Shown: positions 1-6,006 of the stretch, in pieces | Position numbering within the stretch: the stretch's first letter is position 1 | Layout: the number at the start of each line of letters is the position of its first letter | NCBI GenBank assembly: GCA_021734905.1 | Contig: JAIPIB010000009.1 | Span: 1-27,831, forward strand | Length of the DNA stretch: 27,831 nucleotides | Reading direction: 5' to 3' | DNA from: Minisyncoccota bacterium | Lineage (GTDB): Bacteria; Patescibacteria; Paceibacteria; UBA9973; UBA918 | The notes under the pieces: model-generated | What the model was told of the DNA's origin: nothing | The model's input: the letters and a program-made list of their open reading frames with translations, nothing else | The model's database searches: none | Made by a program: the position numbers and the translations under genes

Positions 1-36
1 CGAAGTAAAAATCCCCTTGCGGGGATTTTTACTTCG
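1..36 (-). terminator. Terminator of tRNA-His
   Basis: Perfect 16-bp stem with a 4-nt loop and an A/T-rich lower stem. On the minus strand it starts two bases after the tRNA-His discriminator region, so it would end tRNA-His transcription almost at the mature 3' end. Confidence 0.8.
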
Positions 37-38
37 TG

Positions 39-110
39 GGCGGCTAGAGAGAATTGAACTCTCGATACCGGTTCCACAAACCGGAGTTTTACCACTAAAC
101 TATAGCCGCC
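39..110 (-). tRNA. tRNA-His (GTG)
   Basis: Read on the minus strand this folds as a cloverleaf. The anticodon stem CCGGT/ACCGG encloses loop TTGTGGA, giving anticodon GTG (His). An extra 5' G pairs with C73, the G-1 identity element of histidine tRNA, so the acceptor stem has eight pairs. Only C and A, not a full CCA, follow position 73, so CCA must be completed by a nucleotidyltransferase. The terminator hairpin follows at once. A TATAAA-like -10 lies about 10 nt upstream. Confidence 0.95.
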
Positions 111-166
111 ATGTCTGGTCGCATATTTATAGCTGTTTTCTGACTAAATGTCGAGGTTTATCACAT

Positions 167-598
167 TTACCCTTTCAAGAAGCGGGTCTCGTCATTGAGT
201 ACTACTCCTGAGGTAAATTCATTTTGGAATTCAGTGGGGAGCACTTTTATCTGATCTTCTGTTGACACCCATCGGACCTCATCAATTTCATGAGCATGTG
301 TTTTTTCCACGTCAGCATGTAGAAGATAGTCCATGCCATTTTCAATTTCAAAGAAAAATTCTACGGCATGAACGTCTTCCTTGTTTGTGTACGTATAAAT
401 ATAGAGAAGCCTTCCAACTTTTGGCTTTATTCCAAGTTCTTCAATGAGCTCCCTTTCAATGCATTCTTTTGGGCTTTCGTTTGGCTCGAGGTGCCCTCCA
501 GGCAATGCATAGAAATCACGTCCACCCGCATGACGGACAACAAGTAATTTTCCATCATGGATAATGACTGCTCGGCTGCGTACAATATATGTTTGCAT
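167..598 (-). CDS. Nudix hydrolase
   Basis: A 143-aa single-domain Nudix protein, which hydrolyses a nucleoside diphosphate linked to another moiety; the substrate cannot be told from sequence. The Nudix box is complete at residues 35-57: G, five residues, E41, seven residues, then REL-I-EELGI, with the metal-binding EE at 53-54. The reading frame stays open upstream to 739, but that extension runs through a terminator hairpin and is not protein-like. The ATG at 598 is therefore chosen, giving the usual MQTYIVRSRA-type first beta strand. A TATACT-like -10 lies at 606-611 just upstream. It is a stand-alone gene between tRNA-His and tRNA-Leu. The family is sure; the biological role (nucleotide-pool sanitation or other) is open. 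Confidence 0.9.
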   Translation of the reverse strand: MQTYIVRSRAVIIHDGKLLVVRHAGGRDFYALPGGHLEPNESPKECIERELIEELGIKPKVGRLLYIYTYTNKEDVHAVEFFFEIENGMDYLLHADVEKTHAHEIDEVRWVSTEDQIKVLPTEFQNEFTSGVVLNDETRFLKG

Positions 599-670
599 AA
601 TGGTAAGTATACTATGGAATTTTTGAGAGGGTTCTGTCTCCTTGCAGTCAACAAAACATGACTCCGCCTC

Positions 671-714
671 ACAAAACGAGAAAAGCACCCACAGGGGTGC
701 TTTTCTCGTTTTGT
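671..714 (-). terminator. Hairpin terminator beside the tRNA-Leu 3'-end copy
   Basis: Perfect 20-bp stem with a 4-nt loop. On the minus strand it starts exactly at the A that follows GGGC of the duplicated tRNA-Leu 3' end (713-732). This is the same register in which the terminator at 833-875 starts at the intact tRNA. This suggests it was the original terminator of tRNA-Leu before a module was inserted. Confidence 0.75.
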
Positions 715-732
715 GCCCAAGACTGGATTTGA
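713..732 (-). repeat. 20-nt copy of tRNA-Leu 3' end
   Basis: Exact 20-nt match to 874-893, the T-loop to acceptor end of tRNA-Leu, in the same orientation and 161 bp downstream of it. Unlike the intact gene, the copy continues with AC then A-rich sequence, not CCA. It resembles a displaced attachment-site half left by integration at a tRNA 3' end. Confidence 0.8.
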
Positions 733-832
733 CCTCCAAGTCACTAAGTATTTCGATTCATTCCATTCTCAAAATACTAAGTGCTCGTAGGCTCGACTCG
801 GAATAAATTCCTCCGTCCGTTCAAATCCTAAG
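733..832 (-). other. Mini-module downstream of tRNA-Leu, conserved hairpin block
   Basis: Non-coding spacer between tRNA-Leu with its terminator and the duplicated tRNA 3' end. Arms at 742-753 and 772-783 form a 12-nt imperfect inverted repeat with one central T-T mismatch. Block 741-797 on the minus strand matches block 3765-3814 beside tRNA-Val. Shared in order are GTCGAG, CTTA-N-TATTTT, GAATCGAA and ATA-N-TTAGTGA, followed within 15 nt by a tRNA 3' end. It looks like a small non-autonomous element or recombination site; the function is inferred only. Confidence 0.55.
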
Positions 833-875
833 ACCAATAAAAAGACTCAGCGTAACGCTGAGTCTTTTTATTGGT
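833..875 (-). terminator. Terminator overlapping the tRNA-Leu CCA end
   Basis: Perfect 20-bp stem with a 3-nt loop. Its 5' arm on the minus strand starts with ACCA, which is the discriminator plus the encoded CCA of tRNA-Leu, so terminator and tRNA tail overlap. Confidence 0.85.
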
Positions 876-958
876 GCCCAAGACTGGATTTGAACCAGCA
901 TGCCCGTGAAGGCGCTACCACCTCAAGGTAGTGCGTCTACCAATTTCGCCACCTGGGC
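872..958 (-). tRNA. tRNA-Leu (GAG)
   Basis: Minus-strand class II tRNA with a long variable arm. The acceptor GCCCAGG pairs with CTTGGGC (one G-T pair). The anticodon stem CTACC/GGTAG encloses TTGAGGT, giving anticodon GAG. The CCA is encoded at 872-874, unlike the other tRNAs here. The last 20 nt plus AC recur at 713-732. The CCA forms part of the terminator stem. Confidence 0.95.
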
Positions 959-1018
959 GTAACTCATATTATTGAGTCCTCTCATTCTAAGGATTTTTAA
1001 CACTTTTGCAAATTAAAA

Positions 1019-1052
1019 CAAAAAACACGAGCCAAATGGCTCGTGTTTTTTG
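1019..1052 (-). terminator. Terminator of rplS
   Basis: Hairpin with a 15-bp stem and short loop just downstream of the L19 stop on the minus strand, followed by a T-rich tract. Its position fits the end of the rplS transcript. Confidence 0.8.
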
Positions 1053-1069
1053 TTTTTTGATTCCTTAAT

Positions 1070-1669
1070 TTATTTTACCTCCTCTTCTTTTGCTACTTCT
1101 GCAACAACTTCCGCTACTGACTCCACTGGAACTTCAGCAACTTCTGTGGCTGTTGCCTCTTCAGCTGCCTTTGCTGCTATCTCTGCCTGCTCTTTTACTT
1201 TTGCTTCTTCTGCAATTTGAGCTTCCTCGGCTGCTTTTGTTGCGGCCTCAGCTTCCTCTTTTTTCCCACGCTCTACCTCAATCTCTGACTCTGAAGAAAC
1301 ATTCATGAGACGCATTCGTCGCATTTGTCGCTTGATTTCGCGAGCAACCTTTTCTCGAATGTAATAAAGTTTTGCGCGCCGTACAGTACTTCGTCGAATA
1401 ATTTCAATTTTGTCTATACGTGGTGAGTAGAGTGGGAAAATCTTTTCAACACCAATACCATCAACCACCTTTCGCACTGTAAACGTAGCTCCTGGCTCAC
1501 TTCCGTGTTTTCGAGCGAGAACAAGACCTTCAAAAATCTGAATACGTGTTTTCCCCTTATCTTCAATTTTCTGGTGGACACGAACAGTATCGCCAGACTT
1601 AATGCCGAGACTCTTTCGATCTTCCATGTTAACAGAAGAAATTGTAATGCCTGCAAATGCTGTATTCAT
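1070..1669 (-). CDS. rplS: 50S ribosomal protein L19 with Ala/Glu-rich C-terminal tail
   Basis: Residues 1-122 are a full-length L19, which sits at the 30S-50S interface. Typical landmarks are GDTVRVH, IQIFEGLVLARK, TVRKV..GIGVEKIFPLYSP, and the basic RRAKLYYIREK end. Family members are usually about 115-120 aa; this one is 199 aa. Residues 123-199 are a low-complexity, mostly acidic tail of repeated Ala, Glu and Val with Lys, probably helical or disordered. The terminator at 1019-1052 ends the gene. The gene upstream, at 1752-2495, runs in the same direction after an 82-nt gap holding a small hairpin (1704-1719). The assignment is firm; the tail's role is unknown. Confidence 0.97.
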   Translation of the reverse strand: MNTAFAGITISSVNMEDRKSLGIKSGDTVRVHQKIEDKGKTRIQIFEGLVLARKHGSEPGATFTVRKVVDGIGVEKIFPLYSPRIDKIEIIRRSTVRRAKLYYIREKVAREIKRQMRRMRLMNVSSESEIEVERGKKEEAEAATKAAEEAQIAEEAKVKEQAEIAAKAAEEATATEVAEVPVESVAEVVAEVAKEEEVK

Positions 1670-1751
1670 AAATTATTTAAACGGTGAGTTTACTACCTAC
1701 TATGCTACATACGTGTAGCTATCTAAAGCGTGCTGTACTTTAACACAAGAG

Positions 1752-2495
1752 TCATTGAGTCGCAATAGCGGTGCTTGCCGTCTCAAAATCAGCGGGGAGA
1801 GGTGCGAGAAAGGTCTGCTCTTCCCCATTAAGCAGCCGTATCTGAAGCCTATACGCATGAAGCGCAAGTCGTGAAAATCCAAGATTCTCTCCATGCCTGA
1901 GTTCGTCTGGCGCATACAGCTCATCATGAACAATCGGTCTCCCCACAGCCTTAAGATGTACACGAATTTGATGTGTCCTCCCCGTTTTAGGAGCTATCTT
2001 TAAATATGCATGTGTTTTCGTCTGTCCTATTAGTTCCCAGTCTGTCAGAGCCTCACGAAGAGCACCTCGTGCACCTCTCTGTGCTGAACGAAGCCTGAAA
2101 TCTTTTGTGCTTCTTCCAATAGGACGAGCAATCGTCCCCCATTTTTCTTTCATCGTTCCGTACACAACCGTTCTATACTCTTTTTTAATATGGTGGTCAT
2201 GAAATTGCTCCTTTAAATAAACGAATGCTTCTTGTGTCTTTGCAAGAACAAGAATGCCTGAAGTTTCTCTATCAAGCCGATGCACTACGCCAGAACGCTC
2301 AAGGGGTGATCCGTCCTGCGCAAATCCACCCTCCCCAACATCTTTGGCTGTTGGGGTGCGTACTAAAAACCAGTCCACTACAGTTGGCTCTATATTTCTT
2401 CCGTCATTATGGACAATCATTCCTGCAGGCTTATTAATGACAAGCATGTCATTGTCCTCGTAAATAACTTCTGGTTCTGGTGTTTTTTTAATCAT
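1752..2495 (-). CDS. RluA/RluD-family 23S rRNA pseudouridine synthase
   Basis: 247 aa. The RluA-family active-site motif HRLDRETSG lies at residues 72-80, with D75 the catalytic aspartate. The family lead-in VIYEDNDMLVINKPAGMIVH is at residues 10-29, and KTGRTHQIRVHL near residue 170 is the conserved C-terminal family motif. There is no N-terminal S4 domain, so it is a catalytic-core-only member; the target uridines (RluD-like 1911/1915/1917, or others) cannot be fixed from sequence. The start lies 1 nt downstream of the uppS stop, so the two are likely co-transcribed. Confidence 0.92.
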   Translation of the reverse strand: MIKKTPEPEVIYEDNDMLVINKPAGMIVHNDGRNIEPTVVDWFLVRTPTAKDVGEGGFAQDGSPLERSGVVHRLDRETSGILVLAKTQEAFVYLKEQFHDHHIKKEYRTVVYGTMKEKWGTIARPIGRSTKDFRLRSAQRGARGALREALTDWELIGQTKTHAYLKIAPKTGRTHQIRVHLKAVGRPIVHDELYAPDELRHGENLGFSRLALHAYRLQIRLLNGEEQTFLAPLPADFETASTAIATQ

Positions 2496-2496
2496 T

Positions 2497-3186
2497 TTAT
2501 TTGCCTATTCTTCGCTTTCGATTTGTGTACTGCTCTAGAATACTCTGAAATTCAGATTCTCCAAAGTCTGGCCATAATGTTTTTGTAAAAAAGAGTTCGC
2601 TGTATGCTGTTTGCCAAAGTAGAAAATTAGAAAGTCGCTCCTCCCCGCTCGTACGAATCACAAGATCCGGGTCTGGCATATCTTTCGTCCAAAGAAACGA
2701 ACCGAAAGATTCTTCAGTAATTTTCTGACCCGACAAATATGCACGATTTACTGCGTCAACAATCTCAGCCCGTCCGCCGTATGAGAAAGCTATCCAGACA
2801 GTGAGTTCAGGGTCATCATAATTTTGTTCCTCAATGAAAGAGATTTCATCCTGAAGTACTGGTGAAAGTCGTTCTCGTTCTCCAATGACACGAATGTTAA
2901 TTCTGCGAGTATCTGTCTTACGTTTTTTCCTGAACTCAGAAAATGCATGCTTCAAAAGATTCATGAGGTATCCAACCTCATCCTCGGTACGTTTCCAATT
3001 TTCTGTCGAGAATGCGTAGCACACCATGTGTGGAATGTTTGCGGCGTGCACCGCTGTTATTAATTCCTGAAGTACCTCATATCCTTTAGCGTGGCCGTCA
3101 AAGGTTTTTAAGCCTTGTGCTTTTGCCCACCGCCTGTTTCCATCCATGATGAAACCGACGCATTGTGGTGTATTTAATATTTCCAT
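2497..3186 (-). CDS. uppS: Isoprenyl transferase (undecaprenyl diphosphate synthase)
   Basis: Cis-prenyltransferase that elongates farnesyl diphosphate with isopentenyl diphosphate to the C55 carrier for peptidoglycan and other envelope polymers. The signature FIMDGNRRWA is at residues 12-21, with the Mg-binding Asp at 15. Also seen are CYAFSTENWKR, and the C-terminal PDLVIRTSGEERLSNFLLWQ region with the substrate-binding Arg and Ser. The length (229 aa) is normal. The ATG at 3186 puts 11 residues before FIMDGN, as usual; a GTG at 3207 would add seven. The rluA-family gene follows after 1 nt. Confidence 0.95.
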   Translation of the reverse strand: MEILNTPQCVGFIMDGNRRWAKAQGLKTFDGHAKGYEVLQELITAVHAANIPHMVCYAFSTENWKRTEDEVGYLMNLLKHAFSEFRKKRKTDTRRINIRVIGERERLSPVLQDEISFIEEQNYDDPELTVWIAFSYGGRAEIVDAVNRAYLSGQKITEESFGSFLWTKDMPDPDLVIRTSGEERLSNFLLWQTAYSELFFTKTLWPDFGESEFQSILEQYTNRKRRIGK

Positions 3187-3240
3187 ACTTAATGTATATA
3201 AACTCACTACATGAAATAAAGTTTCTTCTAATCCTTACTC

Positions 3241-3513
3241 TTAGAGCACCCTGAATTCATCAAATTGTTTTTCTGGAGTTCTCCAATCAACTGACAATCC
3301 ATCTACTCTTGCTAGTGGTGACCCTTGATTCAAAACTTCAATGCAAGCTTTAAGTTCCTCAGGAGTCCCTTGAAGAACTACCTCAACTGATCCATCTTCA
3401 GTATTTTTAATCCAACCATATATTGCATTTTCCTTTGCATATTGCTCAACGCAATCACGATACCCTACGCGTTGCACCTTCCCCTTCATTACACAAAATA
3501 TTTCGGAAAACAT
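3241..3513 (-). CDS. acyP: Acylphosphatase
   Basis: 90 aa, full length for the family. It hydrolyses carboxyl-phosphate bonds of small acylphosphates. The motif GKVQRVGYR spans residues 11-19, with R19 the phosphate-binding catalytic arginine. GWIKNTEDGSVE spans 33-44, with N37 the catalytic asparagine. Both key residues are intact. It sits 54 nt upstream of uppS in the same direction and divergently from tRNA-Val. Confidence 0.95.
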   Translation of the reverse strand: MFSEIFCVMKGKVQRVGYRDCVEQYAKENAIYGWIKNTEDGSVEVVLQGTPEELKACIEVLNQGSPLARVDGLSVDWRTPEKQFDEFRVL

Positions 3514-3542
3514 ACAGAGAGTATACCGCTATATTTGATTTG

Positions 3543-3570
3543 TTGCATAATGCTCCATTTCGGATATACT
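3543..3570 (+). promoter_or_regulatory. Promoter of tRNA-Val
   Basis: TTGCAT (3543-3548) and TATACT (3565-3570) separated by 16 nt, with the tRNA 5' end 14 nt further on. This is a good sigma70-type match. Confidence 0.6.
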
Positions 3571-3584
3571 TTTCAATGTTATTC

Positions 3585-3657
3585 GCGCGGTTAGCTCAGT
3601 TGGTAGAGCAGCTCGTTTACACCGAGAAGGTCAGGAGTTCAAGTCTCTTACCGCGCA
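3585..3657 (+). tRNA. tRNA-Val (TAC)
   Basis: Acceptor GCGCGGT pairs with ACCGCGC and the discriminator is A. The anticodon loop TTTACAC gives anticodon TAC (Val). CCA is not encoded (CTA follows). The terminator hairpin starts 7 nt later. The 3' 18 nt plus CT (3640-3659) recur exactly at 3821-3840. Confidence 0.95.
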
Positions 3658-3664
3658 CTAGACC

Positions 3665-3695
3665 AATAAAGCCAGACTTTTTGTCTGGCTTTATT
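3665..3695 (+). terminator. Terminator of tRNA-Val
   Basis: 13-bp perfect stem with a TTTTT loop and T-rich 3' arm. It begins in the sequence ACCAATAAA, the same start as the tRNA-Leu terminator. Confidence 0.8.
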
Positions 3696-3726
3696 GTGTC
3701 TCACTAATGTGGTGAGAGGCTTGAAG

Positions 3727-3814
3727 GGAGATTTTGCGCCATTGGTCCGAGCAAAATCTCCGGGGTCGAGGAACTTAATATTTTAGGAGTGAATCGAACT
3801 AAAATATTTAGTGA
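3727..3814 (+). other. Mini-module downstream of tRNA-Val, two hairpins
   Basis: The first hairpin has an 11-bp perfect stem (3727-3737 with 3751-3761). The second has 13-nt arms (3774-3786 with 3799-3811) and a single T-T mismatch at the same place as in the tRNA-Leu module. The second hairpin and its lead-in (3765-3814) share GTCGAG, CTTA-N-TATTTT, GAATCGAA and TTAGTGA with 741-797 on the minus strand. No coding potential is seen. Confidence 0.55.
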
Positions 3815-3820
3815 GGTGAC

Positions 3821-3840
3821 CAAGTCTCTTACCGCGCACT
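3821..3840 (+). repeat. 20-nt copy of tRNA-Val 3' end
   Basis: Exact copy of 3640-3659 (T-loop through acceptor end plus CT) in direct orientation, 181 bp downstream. It closes the module begun at tRNA-Val and marks the left edge of the accessory island. Confidence 0.8.
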
Positions 3841-3944
3841 TCCCAGACAACTCTAAGAACTATGGTAAAATCATTACTATATGGAACCCGATATAATACA
3901 AAGATTTTCTAACCTTTTCACTGTGCGATAGGTATACAGAGTAT

Positions 3945-4472
3945 ATGCTCAAAGAGCTAGACAAGTGGGAGCAAGAAGAAACTCTGGTATCGCACAGTGA
4001 CGTTCAAAATCTTTCGGACAAACTAAAAGCGAATGAGGCCCGCATGGAAAAACTCGTGTCTGCATATTTAGATGGCGATATTCCGAAGGAAATATATTTG
4101 AAAAAGAAAGACGAGAGTATGCGCGCCTCACTCACTTTTAAGTCCCAAAAGAAAGATTTTGAACAACGGAGAAATACTTGGGTCGAACCCTTGCGTGAGT
4201 GGGTTATGGATACAAAACAAGCCACTTTTTTGTCCTCATCCACCGATTTCAATGAAATCGCTTCCTTCGTCCAAAAAATTGGAACGAACCATACGGTTCG
4301 TGACAAAACCGCCCACGTTTCCGTACCGTCGCCCAGTGATTTCGTCGCGAAGCGACGGGATTTTCTGTCTGTTGTCGCGCCTTCGGCGCGACCTTCTTCC
4401 TCCCTTACGGACGGTGAAGTATCGTTTTGTGCCCCCTCAACGTATCGGAAAACCACCTATCAAGCACCATAA
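3945..4472 (+). pseudogene. Serine recombinase, C-terminal remnant
   Basis: Encodes only the part of a large serine recombinase that lies after the zinc ribbon: a long charged coiled-coil with the typical AYLDGDIPKEIYLKKKDE segment (residues 42-58), then a helical C-terminus with LREWVMDTKQA and FVQKIGTNH. The resolvase catalytic domain and the zinc ribbon are missing. The recombinase-like frame continues a few codons upstream of the ATG at 3945 (RYTEY), so the annotated start is only the first Met in a broken gene. It differs from the C-terminus of the complete recombinase at 13346-14668, so it comes from a different element. The last 35 residues are low-quality and cross two small GC-rich hairpins. 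Confidence 0.7.
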
Positions 4473-4624
4473 GGGTATTCAAGCGGTTCAGTGTGGAATT
4501 ACTTGAAGCCTCTCGGTAGGGCTACATATTTTACAGAACCACAGTCTCACTCGGGTTTCTTAGGGGTATTTGGGACTATTGAAGAATATGGGTACTTTGG
4601 AGAAATGAGACAGAATAAGACACT

Positions 4625-5386
4625 TTAGGGCTTACTGCTTTTTCGTCTCACTTTACGAGGCATCTTCTTGCGAGCTTCCCTCCGAGCTCGCTTTTCCTCC
4701 CGTTTACGATCTTCCTCCGCTTTACGCTCCGCCATCTCCTCAGGCGGTACCAGACGCATATAGTTCATAATCTTGTATCCTTTCAGATGTTCAAAGGGAT
4801 CTACGAACTTGTACCAAGGTTCTTGGTGACTCCATATCTTGCCGTCTTTTTCCTCTGATACAGGATGGGATTCAATGAGCTTCTTCGGTGGCAGGAAGTC
4901 CTTGTTATCTTTGATGAGATACAGCTCATAGTGAACGCCTTTTCCATAGTGGCTTATCGTACGAGACTTAAGGACTCCTTCTTTGACCCACTTTCGTAGG
5001 GTTGGACTCTTAACGTTGAATGCACTTTCAAAGTCATACTTGGTGTACCAACTCTTTTTGTTCTTGGCGAGCGAGGCTGGGATTTCTCCTTTATCAATTG
5101 CGTTCTGGCACACGAGGCATTTGATACCCCATTTGTCGTACCAGTTACCTCCCTCAGGGGTACTGTCGTGACAGATGAAACAAGTGTAGCCCCTACCTTC
5201 AAGGTGAAAGCCTTTTGGATTCTCGAGAAGCTTTTCTGCTCGTTGCTTTTCTTTTTCTTTAAACTCCTCACCAAGTTTCGCTAACCCTTCCATACGCCAC
5301 TTGGAGTCGGCGTACTCAGCACCTTTTTCAGGTGTGAGACAAAAACGGTCACGGTCTTCTGCAAAGTGTTCATCTATTGTTGCCAC
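4625..5386 (-). CDS. Zinc-ribbon and HTH protein of phage-like operon
   Basis: 253 aa, not assigned to a known family. One CxxC...CxxC zinc ribbon lies at C69, C72, C90 and C93. Residues 113-160 look like a small DNA-binding helix-turn-helix of MerR/excisionase type (WYTKYDFESAFNVKSPTLRK), with the wing carrying GKGVHYELY. A strongly basic Arg/Lys/Glu tail fills residues 225-253. The start overlaps the preceding gene by 13 nt, so translation is coupled. It is the last gene of the packaging-type operon. A nucleic-acid-binding role is inferred. Confidence 0.7.
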   Translation of the reverse strand: MATIDEHFAEDRDRFCLTPEKGAEYADSKWRMEGLAKLGEEFKEKEKQRAEKLLENPKGFHLEGRGYTCFICHDSTPEGGNWYDKWGIKCLVCQNAIDKGEIPASLAKNKKSWYTKYDFESAFNVKSPTLRKWVKEGVLKSRTISHYGKGVHYELYLIKDNKDFLPPKKLIESHPVSEEKDGKIWSHQEPWYKFVDPFEHLKGYKIMNYMRLVPPEEMAERKAEEDRKREEKRARREARKKMPRKVRRKSSKP

Positions 5387-5958
5387 TCATACTCTTCAGT
5401 TTTCGTGTACCCGCACTTCGGACACGAGAATGTTGTGATTGATTTGATGCCATCGTCTTTATCAGTAATGGTGAGCTTCGTCATACAATGCGGACACAGT
5501 CTTGGTTCAGGTCGCCACTCTTCACCATCATTGAAAAATGCCCGACGAGGCAGGCATTTGTTGGGACAGTCGAACATAAAGAGTACACGGTTTTCTTTTG
5601 AGTCTCCGTGCCAGAGTTCCTTGAATGTTGGGACGACTCTGTTTCGGCAGGTGAGACAGCGGATGTCCTCTGGTGGTTGTGCGTGTTCGAGGAGTTCATC
5701 AATCTTTGTGTCTGCATCCATCCACGCTCGTATAGTCTCTGACTTCTTTTGGTATCGTTCTCCCGTCTGTGCATAGAGATACAGTCGCTTTACGCCTGCC
5801 CGCATGTTTTCCAGTTCCGTCTTCTTGAATTTCTTGTCCTCGGGAAGACTCATCTCGTCACAATTCTTCTCCGTTCGCCTACACTGCTCAACCGTCCCTC
5901 GGTCGTAGAGGTCACTGTAGTACTGGTGGGATTTGAGATGCTTCTCACTCATACCCAT
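5374..5958 (-). CDS. Protein with two zinc-ribbon-like Cys clusters
   Basis: 194 aa, no recognised family. The N-terminal 95 residues are charged and probably helical. A first cluster is C101, C104, C131 and C135. A second, better ribbon is CPHC (155-158) with CPKC (179-182), followed by GYTKTEEYEW, similar to transcription-factor-S-like ribbons. It lies 48 nt after the large terminase and overlaps the next gene by 13 nt. It could be a packaging accessory or a late regulator; no function is claimed. Confidence 0.7.
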   Translation of the reverse strand: MGMSEKHLKSHQYYSDLYDRGTVEQCRRTEKNCDEMSLPEDKKFKKTELENMRAGVKRLYLYAQTGERYQKKSETIRAWMDADTKIDELLEHAQPPEDIRCLTCRNRVVPTFKELWHGDSKENRVLFMFDCPNKCLPRRAFFNDGEEWRPEPRLCPHCMTKLTITDKDDGIKSITTFSCPKCGYTKTEEYEWQQ

Positions 5959-6006
5959 TAATTATAATAAAAAATATGGAACTGTCTCTACCTCCATTTC
6001 ACCCTA

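Noticed and set aside
599..739. Longer Nudix start giving 190 aa
   Set aside because: The extra 47 residues cross a 20-bp terminator stem and the tRNA-Leu-side spacer and do not resemble a protein domain.
733..832. Integron attC site
   Set aside because: The hairpin lacks the GTTRRRY/RYYYAAC ends and no tyrosine integron integrase is present in the window.
1090..1308. Leucine-rich plus-strand frame
   Set aside because: It is the antisense of the Ala/Glu repeats of the L19 tail.
4004..4456. 150-codon minus-strand frame
   Set aside because: It lies antisense to the recombinase remnant, whose frame has recognisable family sequence.
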